From assembly GCA_949592205.1 (NCBI GenBank), contig CATIUR010000001.1, forward strand, positions 337,162,250-337,226,249: 64,000 nt of DNA. The letters are read 5' to 3'. This DNA comes from Helichrysum umbraculigerum. Taxonomy: Eukaryota > Streptophyta > Magnoliopsida > Asterales > Asteraceae. Below, in pieces: positions 38,314-50,649 of this stretch; the first letter of the stretch is position 1; each line of letters begins with the position of its first letter. Below the pieces are notes generated by a model, which saw only the letters and a program-made list of their open reading frames with translations, ran no database searches and was not told the origin of the DNA. The position numbers were made by a program, and so were the translations under genes.

Positions 38314-40698
38314 ACCTGCCCCATTTGCATCACTTGACTTTGGTTTCAGACATTATTATGATTATTATCTTGTGTTTGTTTGGCTACTATTGAACCTTAC
38401 TTTGGGAACATATTTGTATCAGCCACTAGTTGCTTGATCACTCTATCCTTATTTACATTATGCTATTACTTATTATGTTTTATTTACTTTCTGTTAAATA
38501 AGTAGAGATGTTGTGATGAATGAACGTGGTAATAGGCGAGATGACGCACTTTGAAGAAGAAAATCCGTGAAGTCAAAAGGCAACCCGAACCAGCTTTCAA
38601 TATTTACAGACTGCGGAACATTCAACATCTCATGGAGGGGTCTCTTTCTTCTCAAAAACTTCTTCGTATCCAAGCACTTCAAAGAACTAAGTGTGGGATC
38701 ACTTCCCACACAACACATACTTATCGAAATCACTACAACTTCTTCAAAACCTAAAGTATGGGATTCTACACCATAAGAATCCCTACTTAAAAGAATTGAA
38801 GTTGATTTCTGATAACATTGGATACATGACACCGGATAACCCAATTGAAGCTTACTGACCTTCAAGAAGAATGTAGAAGAAAGCTCGCTTCGACTCTCTC
38901 TTTCCTGCAAAATTTCATAAGCTTTAAAACATTCAAACGTTATCTGGGAAGTTTCTTAACCCTCTATCCATTTCATGATCACATATATTCTGTCTTGTTA
39001 GCTTGTTATAATCTATACCCTATCCTGAGCTTATCACTAAGTGTGGGATTCAAACCCAAATCTAACACTTAAGAAACATTTTCTTACATGTTCAAACTCT
39101 AAAGTGTGGGATTTTACCTCCAGTAAAAACTCAACTCAAGAGAACATTAGGGACAATGTTCCTCTAAGTGTGGGATAGCTAGGTATAGAATACCTTGAAT
39201 AATTTTAGGCGATTTTTATGTCCAAAATAGCTTTACTCAGAAAATGTTTCCCCAAAAACGAACTTTTTCAAATAAATTCTTTCAAAAAATTCTTTCAAAA
39301 ATTTAAAATTATGAGTTAGATTGTGAAACTAACTCTAAGTTTTTGAGTTAAATACTTTCGAAAAGAATCATTTTCAAAATATGAGTAAGGTATTTTGGAA
39401 TATAGGGAAAATAAGGTAGAAATTTCTCGAGCAAGAAACAATAATCTAAAAGGAGCATGGCTAGGCACATACAACCCTATTTTGTAGTGAGGTATCTTGA
39501 GCCTAAAAGTATTCATCCTTAATGCTTCACTTTCATTTCTTGTGTGTGCCGATGCTTGCATCTCAGAATTAGAACTTGCTCCAGACATACGTATCAAGAC
39601 CGCATTGGTGTGTACCGTACGCGATATAGGTGCAGCTAGATGACCTTGACATTCCTTAGGATATAAACCCAATTCTTACATATCTTTTCAAGCCCAAAAC
39701 CCTTCCGATACTTATTTTCAGTATCGATGATCCGCCTAGTAAACCCTGTTGAGCCTAAACCTTTCATTTCGTAAAAACCCTCGTACTCAACCCCTACTCA
39801 CCCAAAAATTCCAAAAGCTTATCTTAGAATTTCTAAGGTCGTGAAAAACATTTTTTGGAACATCCTCGTTAATTATGCTTCAAAGTCTTCCTCTTCTGTG
39901 TACTCTAAAAGTCAAAAGTGTGAAAAATTGGCACGATAAAAGAAATTGAAGTTCAAGATCAAAGATCATAATTCCGAAAAGGATTTATGAAGGAATCAAC
40001 TTAAAAAAATCCTTAGAAATTCTCTGGCAAAGAAGTTATGAAGAAGAAAAGAAAAATAAAAGGTAGAAAATCAAGAAAAAAAAAAGAAACTATTCCATCA
40101 AATAAAGCTGAGTGCTTCAAGTATCTCCTTCTCAAGGAAAATTCGATAGAAGACGAGCAGCTACAAAATCCTCCGTTCCGTTCTGAAATAAAGTTTTTCG
40201 CTGTCTTTGAGTTTTAAGATGAGTCAAAACCCCTACAACCAAACATATACCACTACCCGTACCCTTAAACCTCACCGAACACTACAACCCGTGAATGTCT
40301 AGGGATAGTTGTACCGTCCTCACCTAAGTGGTGGAGATCCGATTCTCGACCAAGCTTATGACGATGAGTGCTGCATGACTGGCTTATTTGAGCGATTTCA
40401 TTTGTTCTAGATTGTTAGGAAACCCGATACACTTTGAGTGAATTGAGTGACCACCTTTAGTGAGATCGCCTAGTCATGTGTACTCCAAGATCACGAGGGT
40501 TGGTAGTATGCTTGATGATAATTGCTTCTTGCTTCTGAAAGGATCATCTTATCCTTTCCCTTATTCTTAAACAGTCTTAGTCATATTAGAAGTGGTATCT
40601 TTTGAAATTATTTTGACTCACCCTTAAAAACCAAATTTTAAATGTTTTTCTAACTGAGTGTTGCTTGAGGACAAGCAACGTCTAAGTGTGGGATAACT
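38314..40698 (+). other. Element E long 3' untranslated region
   Basis: About 2.4 kb without a gene. It has several AAGTGTGGGAT motifs (near 38689, 39039, 39101 and 39165, and last at 40685 as the polypurine tract), and long blocks similar to the 3' region of element F, for instance around 39450-39660 against 55680-55900 and 40310-40450 against 56640-56760. The short ORFs here do not look coding. Confidence 0.75.
40685..40698 (+). other. Polypurine tract of element E
   Basis: AAGTGTGGGATAAC, preceded by GAGGACAAGCAACGTCT, directly before the LTR. Element F has the same arrangement at 57001-57030. Confidence 0.78.
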
Positions 40699-43033
40699 TG
40701 ATGTGACTCAAATAGTCATGTTTTTAAGGGCAATATTCCACACTTTTTGGACGTATCTTTAGTGAAAACATTCCAAAATGATCATTATTTACTAAAATTC
40801 ACTAAATTGGTCTAAATTAGGCATTGTTGCAAAAATCACCTAAAACGTCCAAATAACAAGCAAATTAGGGCGAATAAACGTGCACAAAATCCTCCGACCT
40901 CATTTACCTTATATAGATCACATTCTAACTTCATCATATGATAAAACAGGTAAAATCGAGACGGAAAAATCACGAATCATGCAAATCGGATAAAGGACGG
41001 AGAAGACTGAGCGATATCAGACCCTATAAAGTCATTTCGGCTATGCTTAAGCTATACACATCCAATTTCATTAAAGGCATCATTAGAAGCGTAACGGAAT
41101 TACGAAGATACAGGCGAAAGAATCAGGTCAAACGGACGCATAACGAAGGAGATACGCGCATTTTAAGCAACGAACGAAATCAGACGGACACCGTATATGG
41201 CCTAGGGAACCGTATACGGCCCCTCCAAGGACGTATATGGCCCCTGCTACCCTGTATCATGCTTCGTTTGCTTGTACGTGCTGTTTCGCGAGTTGTACGG
41301 AAGATTTGAAGCTTTGCCTATAAATAGAGGGTCACCTCTCCTCATTTTACACACCTTAACACACTTTCACATTCTCACACTTTTCTCATTTCTCTCTTTC
41401 TTTCACTTTATCTCTTTCTTTCACTTTCTCTCTCTACTTTCTCTCTCTAGCACTACTCTTAGGAGTTAGAGGAGAAAGGTTAGGGTTGAGCTTACGGTTC
41501 GAGTCTAGAGGAAGGTTTAGCTTGGTAATCTTGTTGTAACAAGTTTTTCAAGTTCAGACTATTTGTAATCCTCAGTATTACACTGCTTTATTCCCGGTGA
41601 TATCTAAACTTTACTTACTGTTATAATGTTTGCGCTTTATGTTATTTCAATTTGTACTTTACCTATTGCCATGCTTATAGAGTAGTTAAATATTGTGATT
41701 GTTGAAATGTAGATATTAGGAGTAGGGATGATGTTAAATTAATATTTCATTTATACGATTGGAAATTGTTATGCTGTGTATCTGGTTAAGCTTATCCTGA
41801 ATATAGATCTAGTCTCTCATCACCCTTTCCAGACTTTCACGTGACTGTTGCCCTAGGATAGGATCTGATCAACCCTAATACTATGAATATACAGTTATCT
41901 CCAGTTACAGTATGAAACTATGAACTTTCCTTGAAAAGGCACGGTACTTCGTATAGCGTTGGAAACACCTCGTGTGGAGTACAAATACGTAGAAGCTAAG
42001 GAAATGCCATGGATTGTTTCATCGTGGATTACCTAGAAGTGACCCTTCTAGAACTGTGGTCTAGGAATCAAAGCTGTGGAAATGCTCGTTGCCCTGTACA
42101 CCGTTAGTACACCTAAGATCTGGAACACTGTGGAAATGCTTAAATGCCTAGTACACCTTCAGTACATCTAGGATTGCAACAGTGTGGAAATGCCTAATCG
42201 CCTGTACACCGTGACTATTCCTAGGGATGAACGCCTGAGTGTAAAGGAGGGTCTATATTTATGATGGTTAAGTATGTGCTTCAACAGATACAATACAGGG
42301 TAATGTCAATTATAATACCTGGACATGCAAAACCCTAATCAGACCAATAGTTTAACATACATAGGATACAATCAGTATTTACCATGATAAAAGTAAATAG
42401 ACGATTAGGTGTTAAGAAAGGTCAGTAAATACAATTGCGGTCTGTTGCCTTATGCCTGCTCCCTAGATAAATCAAGGGTAACTTTGTCTTATTCAAGCAA
42501 AAGTTCAGGGGGGTTTGAAAACAGCCTGATCTGATCAGAATCATGATAGCCTAGGATTCCAGTGACATATGTTTCTAGGGTTTTACCTGAACGTAGGGTT
42601 CTAGTGTTTACACCGAAAGTATGTCTGCTTTTTATCTGGTAAATCTCCAATCAATTTTATAATGAACATCATCCCGAAACCCTAATTATCCAAGTTTCAG
42701 CAATCACATCTCTACCTGTCTGCTTATTCCCTATCTTTTATCTCCTGCATTTATTTTACTGTACTTAGGATAAATTAGAAAACCAAATCAATCCAAAAAT
42801 CTATCTACCTACCCCCATCCTAATTGCGACCATAATCTTTGGTGACTCGCTTCATTTCAATTCACTCCGATAAAAGAACGACCTCGACTTATACTTACTG
42901 CTTGCTCCCAAGGTAGGTAGTACTTATAGTTTGAGCCCCAGCTCATATAAATTTAAAACTCACTGTCCGCCGCCTCTATTGCCGTTGGAACAACGACCGG
43001 AGTCAAATCCGACCGACCGATAGGAGCGCGACA
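40699..43033 (+). repeat. Element E 3' LTR (2335 bp)
   Basis: From TGATGTGACTC to GGAGCGCGACA. It has three or four GTATA(C/T)GG motifs at 41190-41250, then a TATA box (TATAAATAG, 41319-41327) and a CT-rich stretch. The right edge is set by comparison with the D LTR end and by the resumption of the Copia C reading frame; a few bases of uncertainty remain. Confidence 0.85.
41319..41327 (+). promoter_or_regulatory. TATA box of element E LTR
   Basis: TATAAATAG about 70 bp after the GTATACGG motifs. Confidence 0.65.
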
Positions 43034-43225
43034 CGTCTCGTCATACTGAATATCCCTCCAAAAATGGTTCAGTATCGACAGAGAGATCAGTGGACACTCC
43101 GTAATCGCATATCTAATGCGTGAACGTGCGAAAAATGTAAGGACTTGAGCTGCTTGTCTAGCTCCCTTGACTGCAAGATTCAGATCCACAAGTTTATTGT
43201 GATCTTTATCAAACTGTCTAGCCAT
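43034..43225 (-). pseudogene. Copia C third ORF, N-terminal fragment
   Basis: Sixty-four codons from the ATG at 43225 (MARQFDKDHNK) to the border of element E. It corresponds to the N-terminus of the Copia B third ORF: both have a DHN near the start, then an Arg-x-Arg-x-Ala-Ile/Leu-Thr block, a Pro-x-Ile/Leu-Ser block and Asn-x-Phe-Trp at matching distances. Its position after pol is the same. The remainder would be left of element E, outside the window. An AG-ended, T-rich splice-like sequence stops two bases before the ATG. The homology is weak but collinear. Confidence 0.65.
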
Positions 43226-45787
43226 ATCTGCATAATAACACAAATAACAATAACAATTAATGCACGTTAATTACAATAAATAAATTTTAAAACTATTATG
43301 TATATAAGAATTAAAAATTCATCAAACATCTTAGTTCGAAATTTAGAATATATAACTTGTTACATAATTGTCTCAAGTCGTATACATAATTATCTAACAT
43401 ATATAACTTATAACTAATAAGTCGTAAGTTCAATATGTAAATTTCCATTAATTACTTGTAAATTAAAAATTCTCAAGTCGTTAACATTTTATAAAACAAA
43501 AATATATATTATACCGCTAACATAAAATTAGGACACGCCACTCGATTACTTGATGAATCGGTAGACTTTCGATATAAATATATACATTGTAATATAAGTC
43601 CAATATATACAAGTTATTACTTAAAAAGTCTTAACATTTATATATTAATTTTTTTTTTTTTAAATTTCTTTAGTTTTGGACTCGCAGAGAAGTGACATGC
43701 GAATCGAGCGATACTCGATTCGCCAGTCAACTCGCAACTGAATCCGCAGCCTATTGAACTTGCAAATCAAGTCAATCCGCAGATCAACTAGCTAGTCGAT
43801 CCGCTAATCCACTCGATCCGCTAATCAACTCGCCGCGAGTTCAATCTTGGACTCAACTCGCTTGATAAACTGCCGTCGAGAGTTTAAACTTAAAATCGAT
43901 GATTTTGTTAGTTTTAACACGATCAATCGATACATTCACATTCATTTAGGTTCGTTTAACATTAATCCTAAGGATTCATGTCTAATAACACCGTAGATCG
44001 ATATGAATCGTTCAAAATTCAAACCGAAACCCTAAGTTTTTAAAACTTTCAATTTCTTGTAATTTAAACGGTGAAATCCGTTGATTTATACCTCAATCGA
44101 TGCGCAATCTGAAGATGTATAAAAACTACGGATTGAAAAACTCGTTCCCGGTTTCAAAGTATCGAAATCAAATGAAAATAGGTTTTCTTCTCGTTTCGCC
44201 GCTAAGTCGATTCGCAGAGCTTAAGTGAACTCGCGAATAATATGGGTTCGGTGGTTGGTTTGACTCGTTTAACCACCTTTATACCTTTTTATTCAATTCG
44301 CACGTTTTAAACTGGATTCGCAAGTTGACTTGGTCAAACTCACAGGGTTAATTTAAAATTCGAATTAAAACCCATTATTGTACAAGTCGAAATTAAAATT
44401 AATTTTCACTTGTAAATTATTACGATTGTTCAACAATAATAAGATTATTCAGTATAATTTACTTCCAAAGGGTAAAATCTAATAAACACGTAAACTTTAT
44501 TTAAACATAAAGCTAAAAATAAAATAAGATAAAAACATAATTATATAAACATTGGTATCAAGTACCATTTTATTAATCACTTGAACAAAACATAGAAGAA
44601 AATATATAAAATAACTAAAAAAAGAATTTATCTGCTTAGGGATCATATTAGAAAGAACAAGCTATTGTAAATTTAATAAGAAGTATAAGCAAATTGTTAG
44701 TATACATACCTCATGAAATTCAAATAAAATACAATAAAAGTACAACTTATTTTATCATTAATCCATTTATATTTATGAAATTATATATTAGATACCTTTA
44801 TCCACATAGAATAATTGAAAACTACATTATTCACTTAAAGTGAAAATATTTTAGTAGAGACAGTTCAAGATGATTACCAGTATTATGATCCACATAAACA
44901 AATTATACTCACATTTCTAAGCAACACATTTATTGTTAGTATGAATATTATCAAGTGATCTCTAAGATATGATATACTGAAGAATTCTAGTAAAACACAT
45001 AACACTGATCTGTAAGACAAGGTAGTGATTACATAATGTAACATACACTTGAATTTTGAGTTTAGACAAATATCAAACATACCTTGAAGATACTAGTGGT
45101 CGCAGATCTGTACATAGTACAACAAAGAAACCCTTAGTATAAACAAAATATACTTGAGAATATTATCTTAACTAATGGCTCCAGGTCTGTACATAGTACA
45201 ACAAAGTTACCTTTAGTTAAGCTAATATCCATATTATAACTATTTGTCCTTTTATAGCTTTGTAATTACAGTGTACGTGAATACTATCATTCAACAATTT
45301 AAGACTTATGTCATACACCATATAATAAATACACTAGATAATAATCAAATAAATTATTACTTCTTAACACTTAGAAATGATTGTATAAGTTGCCTACCAG
45401 TACATCATATGATGAATCTGTCTAAACATTTAAAACAGACAAATTATAACTTTGTGGAAATAGGTGTATAATCAAATAAATATAAATACATACCTGATAA
45501 AACAACTGCAGTTTTAATGTAGCTTTAGTTGAACCTACTAACATATCATACTTAGGACTTAAGCTTATTATTGTGAAGCTTATTCTCCTAATGTACTATC
45601 ATTTCCCATAGTTTTTGCAAATAAAAACTTAAAATTTTTAAAGAATATTATATTCTTTAATGAAGGCGATTCCCCTTAGGTAACAAGCAAATGAATGCCA
45701 TACGCCTCCAACGTTTTTTTTTTTTTTTTAATAATAACACATAAAAATACTAACTATTACAAATTAAAGATACCCTTGGAAGACTAA
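43226..45787 (-). other. Copia C spacer between pol and third ORF
   Basis: About 2.6 kb without a convincing gene. In element sense it has three AG/GTATGT donor-like sites (boundaries near 45493, 45082 and 44709), an acceptor-like TTGTCTTACAG (ends 45010), an acceptor-like TTATTATGCAG (ends 43228), runs of 16 and 13 A, a region of CTCGCA/TTCGC words (43680-43870), and an imperfect repeat of CTGTACATAGTACAACAAAG (about 45104 and 45187). Possibly an intron-bearing leader. Confidence 0.5.
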
Positions 45788-48082
45788 TCACTCTGGATTT
45801 CTCATTCCGTTCAGTTGAACCAACGTCTCAAATCTTGCTTTGTCGAACGCCTTTGTGTATAAGTCTGCTAAGTTATCCAAAGATGGAACCTTAACTAATT
45901 TTATCAACTTCTTCTCAGCACAATCTCTAATAAAATGATGTCAAATATCAATGTGTTTAGTTTTACTGTGCTTCACTGGATTATTGGTGATCGACATAGT
46001 TAATTCATTATCAATCATCATAGGAGTATTGGTTATATTTAACCCGTAATCCTGCAGTTGCTGTTGAATCCAAAGCACTTGAGAGCAACAGCTGCCAGCT
46101 GCAACATACTCAGCTTCACATGTAGAAATGACTACCGAGGTTTGCTTCTTGCACTGCCAGGATACTAATCTACCTCCTAGGAATTGACATCCTCCAGTTG
46201 TAGATTTCCTATTCTGATTGCATCCTCCATAATCCGAATCAGTATAAGCTACGAGATCTAAGTCTCCATCAGTCGGATACCAAAGTCCCAGCTTAGGTTT
46301 CCCTTTGAGGTAACGAAAGATTCGTTTAACAGCTTGCATATGTGACTCTTTCGGATTAGCCTGATATCTTGCGCATAAACAAACAACAAACATTATGTCA
46401 GGTCTAGAAGCTGTTAGATACATTAGTGACCCGATCATGGCTCTATAAAGAGTTGGATCTACATTGCTATCACTCGATGTATCTGGACCTAGTCCATGAT
46501 TGACTGGAATTGGAGTATTGTAGACCTTACTTTCATCCATCTTAAAGCGTTCCAAAAGCTCATGTGTATATTTAGATTGATGAATAAAGAATCCGTCCTT
46601 CTTTTGATCAACTTGTAATCCTAAGAAGAAATTCAACTCTCCCATTGCAGACATTTCAAACCTTTTTCTCATGACTTGCTCGAATTCTTGACACATCTTT
46701 TCATCTAGAATAATCCAAAGATAATGTCATCAACATAAACTTGCACGAGAAGAAAGTCTTTCTTATTCCACTTCACAAAAAGTGTACTATCAATCGATCC
46801 TCTTGTAAATCCATTCTCAAGTAGATACGTTGATAGTGTTCCATACCACATCCTTGGTGCTTGATGTAATCTATATAGAGCCTTATTCAAACGATATACT
46901 CTATCTGGATACTCAGGATCAGCAAACCCTGGCGGTTGTGAAACATACACCAATTCTTCCACTTTGCCGTACAAAAAGGCACTCTTAACATCCAACTGAT
47001 AAACCTTTATACCATAAAATGATGCGAATGCTAAGAACACCCTAATTGCTTCTAGCCTAGCAACTGGTGCAAACACTTCATTGTAATCTATACCTTCTTG
47101 TTGATTAAAACCTTGAACCACTAGACGAGCTTTATTGCGAGTAACGATTCCCTTATCATCTCTCTTGCACTTAAATACCCATCTAGTTCCAATTGGATAT
47201 TCTCCCTTTGGTAGGTCAACCAACTCCCATACTTGTAAATTGGAGAACTGAGATAGTTCTTCTTGCATTGCTTCTACCCACGAGCTTTCTTTTAGAGCCA
47301 TTTGAACATTTTTCGGCTTGACTTGTGAGATAAAGCATGAATGTAGACATTGATTAGGAATCCCTGTCTCTTTCAATGCAGTATAAAAGCTTTGGTATTC
47401 TAAATTTTTAGATGTACTAGCTTTTGATTGAGTCCTTGTTTGAACCAGAGTATTAATATCACCGATGATGTTTTCAACGGGATGAATCTTACTCGTTCTA
47501 GTTGAAGCTACAGGCACAACTGGAATCTCATCTCCTAAGTTAGTACCAATTTCCTCATAGACACTATGTTGTTCAGCAGTGTCTTCCAAATCCGGTACAC
47601 CCTCTCTAGATAACTGTGCGTTATCAATACCCATAGATATTCTTAACTCTCTAAGTGGAATGAGGATTTCATCCACTAATTTTTCAGTCAACTCTTCTTC
47701 ATTTAGAGGAGTATCTACTTTGGATTTTTGAGATCCACTAGTAGATGGTTGATTTGGATCAACATTTGTCTTGATTCCAGAATTCGGAACACTCGATGTT
47801 GAAGTATGGCCAGTATCCACATCTTCAGCCAATAAATGTTCAGCTATCTCTGAATCACTGACATAGTCACTAATAGGAACTTTAAATGATGCAAAAAGAT
47901 CAGAATAATCAAATTGCCAATCTAAGCCCTTATGAACATCTGGTGTGTAGCTCGTAACTTCAATGTTATAAACTACTTCCAAACGTCCCGTGACTTTATT
48001 AAAACTCTTTTGTTTGGCGAATTGTGCATATAACCTAGGAAAAATCCTTCGTCAGCCTTCTCACTAAATTTAGCTTGATGTC
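45788..48082 (-). pseudogene. pol: Copia C pol, 3' part (RT, RNase H)
   Basis: This part continues the pol frame directly after the site of element F. It contains the end of integrase, a linker, RT with NKARLVVQG and YVDD, and RNase H with YTDSDYGG. A frameshift lies directly after the YVDDIIFG motif (46696-46707), where two frames meet. An in-frame TGA is at 45941-45943, and the frame then runs to a stop at 45788-45790. The RT motif ALYGLHQAPR has Arg for Gly. Being cut by element F as well, it cannot make a full product. Confidence 0.88.
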
Positions 48083-48462
48083 TGATGACACGCAAAAAGT
48101 CAAGTTTTAGTGTGCCATTATCTCACCTTTTTAGCCCAATTATGGATGAAAACATTTGAAATATACATTTTTATACTAAATTTCATAATGACGGCTAAAA
48201 TATAGACGATGCTTCAAGAATCAACTAAAAAGGCCTAAAAACGAATAAAATAGAGCATAAACGATCTTAAGCATTCTTGTTCACGTATTTTAGAACTTTT
48301 GGAGCTCCGCTTGGAATTATGACCTCTAACTTATGTCATTTTGTTCCTTAGTAGATTACGATCGCGTGGATATAAAGAACGCTCAAAACGGACATCGGAT
48401 GAAGAAGTTACGCCCAAACGAAGATTCAAGACAACCGACGGACCACGATACGGGAGGCACCA

Positions 48463-48728
48463 AGCCGTATACGGGCAAATCCAGCCGTATACGGCCTAGA
48501 CCCAACCGTATATGGCCTGGCAAGGGCGTATACGGCCTGATGCCAGCCGTATACGGCCATTCTCCCCCGTATCCGGCCTTGTCCCTCCCCCGATACGGCC
48601 AATCTCTCCCGTATACGGCCAAACTCAACCGTATCGTGCGTTTTGGTCATCCAAGGTGTGATTTTGATACGGTTGATGAATACGGTTGAGATTTTGAAGA
48701 TGGAAATACGGTTGAGGAATACGGTTGA
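48463..48728. repeat. GCCGTATACGGC palindrome array, element F 5' LTR
   Basis: Palindromic GTATAC cores flanked by GCC/GGC, at irregular spacing. The same array is at 57411-57676 in the 3' LTR; shorter versions are in D (35590-35685) and E (41190-41250). Confidence 0.85.
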
Positions 48729-48736
48729 GCTTCTAG

Positions 48737-48745
48737 TATAAATAT
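48737..48745 (+). promoter_or_regulatory. TATA box of element F LTR
   Basis: TATAAATAT, directly after the palindrome array; the second copy is at 57685-57693. Confidence 0.65.
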
Positions 48746-50528
48746 GGGGTTAAACCTCCTCATTCAACACATTCTTAGATTCATATTCTCTTCCATTTTT
48801 CTCTTATACTCTTTAGGTTAGATTTATATTTTATTTTCGTAGTTAGCGGCTAGTTAGTCACGGCTTTGACCGGACGAATAGGGGGGGTAATATTGTAATA
48901 TTGCTTGGAGGATACACGAAGTTCTGCTTGTATTTCTTCACGTTATATTCAGCTACGCTGTTACTCTGGTTAATTCTATCCTTTATCTATTTTATTATGA
49001 TGATTGTTATTACTGTTATCATGCTATATTTAGGATCATTTGCCATGATTAGCGAGTAGTATTACTGTGTGTTTGCTATGATGTAATTAGTCGTATTAAT
49101 TGGGATGATGTCATTATGAAAACAACGGAGGTAACGTTATACGGCTTTCATTTGTATAGCTCCGGAAACATCACAAATGTGTGTAGTACGGAACGTGGAA
49201 GCTATGAAAGTCGTGGGCACAATCCGTTGTCGATTAATGATTAATTAATTGTTGATCCACTTTCTATCTATGATTTTAAACCTCAATCAAACTTAACGCC
49301 TTTCAACCAGTAAATGTGGCTACGGCCTTAATGATAGGACGTCGCGAACCCTATCCAAAGGTGATTAGTTATCTGTGTCTAAAACATGGTTTGATTTGTG
49401 AAGAATGTAAACATTGTTTTCTAAATGGAACACCAAGTACATCGTCATCATGGAAATAATGCTTTCACTCGTGAACGCAAACTACATGGTGATTATGGAA
49501 AAACGTTTTCTAACTTGAATGCAAAGTACACCGGTATTGTGGAATTATCGCTTTCCTCTCAGAACGTATAATTTACATTGTACCTGTGGAAACACTGTCT
49601 TCTCTCGAACGCAAATATTATGCTATTTACAAATTAGGGATTTATTGGGATTTTAAAGTAAGGGTTGGTTTATATCATAGATGGAGAATTTCTGTGCTTA
49701 AATACAAACTTAGTTAAACAAGTCTAGGGTTTAAGGCAAAGTAGGTACCGTAATTCGGCTAAGAACTTGGTATTTCCACGGGAAGAGTCGTAGTTCCCTA
49801 TTGTGTACAAACGTTTTACTTAGACTTTACAAACCCATCGATAGAAAGTGATCAACATACACAAAACCTGATCTTGAACTTAAATGTTTCGTTTAAACTG
49901 AAGTATTTCTGTGGGGTTAAGAAAGGTCGGACATCGAGATTGGTTTGTCATCATATTCATGCACCCAGGATTCATATCCATATAAGGGTCGCTCTTCCGT
50001 TATCGGTTGGCGTTGTATGGCCGGATAAACTACTCCGATCAGAATCACGATAGCCTAGTTTCTCAGTGACATAATGATTTATCAGTAGGGAGCTAGTGCT
50101 TACTCCTCAATACTCGGAATAAATGAAATACAAATCTCTTGAGATCATTCTATAAATCAAACATCATCCCAGTTAAGAAAACTAATGAAATCATAGCAAA
50201 CACCTCCCTTAGATTATCTGCTAACTACATAAATTTTATCTGCTTTATTTTAATTTCCCGCCTAAGTATAAAAACCAAAACAAAACCTCCAAAAATCTTT
50301 TAAAACCATTACTAGTTTGATAAATCGTCTCCAACGTAAATGTTTCACAATACAACTGGTTTATAGAATGACCCTAGGTCATGCTTACTACTGTACCCAT
50401 AGTTTTAAGTATACTTAGGCCCCGCACTTACAAATTTTAAAACACCCGTTGGTGGACGCGCCCGGAGGAAGGCACCGCAACGACGCGAGTCAAATCGCGA
50501 CCGACCTCTAGGCGCCCATCAAGTTTTT

Positions 50529-50546
50529 TGGCGCCGCTGCCGGGGA
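50529..50546 (+). other. Primer-binding site of element F (tRNA-Asp type)
   Basis: TGGCGCCGCTGCCGGGGA, one mismatch to the plant tRNA-Asp 3' end, seven bases from the LTR. Confidence 0.85.
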
Positions 50547-50649
50547 ATCAGTTGTAAGATCCGTAGACGTTATAGACGAATTTTTCTTTCTAGTAAATAT
50601 CCGTAGTTTAGTTTAGTTTAGTTTTACTTTCTTAGTTTAGTTGTTCCAG

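Larger units (their letters stand above)
36174..43033 (+). mobile_element. Athila-like element E, 3' part
   Basis: The 3' part of a plus-strand Athila-like element: an internal stretch, a damaged Athila ORF-1-like gene, a long 3' untranslated region and the 3' LTR (40699-43033). Element D cuts it at 36173/36174. It ends inside the third ORF of Copia C, next to CGTCT (43034-43038), the candidate target duplication; the left copy is outside the window. Confidence 0.83.
48083..50521 (+). repeat. Element F 5' LTR (2439 bp)
   Basis: TGATGACACGC to GCGCCCATCA. About nine (C)CGTATACGG-like palindromes at 48463-48636 and further ATACGGTTGA half-sites to 48728 lie just upstream of a TATA box (TATAAATAT, 48737-48745). 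The rest is AT-rich. Confidence 0.95.

Noticed and set aside
38494..38910. 138-codon minus-strand ORF
   Set aside because: In the 3' untranslated region of element E, with no counterpart in F.
39316..39672. 118-codon minus-strand ORF
   Set aside because: Antisense to a block conserved as non-coding between E and F; the frame is not kept in F.
40938..41309. 123-codon ORF in LTR E
   Set aside because: Arg-rich, spans the U3 and palindrome array; not conserved in D.
33773..43033. LTR D and LTR E as the two ends of one inverted element
   Set aside because: They face opposite ways and differ well beyond a pair of LTRs from one insertion; D has its own primer site on its left side. Nesting explains it better.
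44883..45471. Two ORFs of 65 and 75 codons in the Copia C spacer
   Set aside because: AT-rich hydrophobic-looking chance frames with no homologue in Copia B.
48333..48689. 118-codon ORF with repeated PYT/GRIRP words in LTR F (and 57281-57472)
   Set aside because: Product of the palindrome array read as protein; it breaks in the second LTR.
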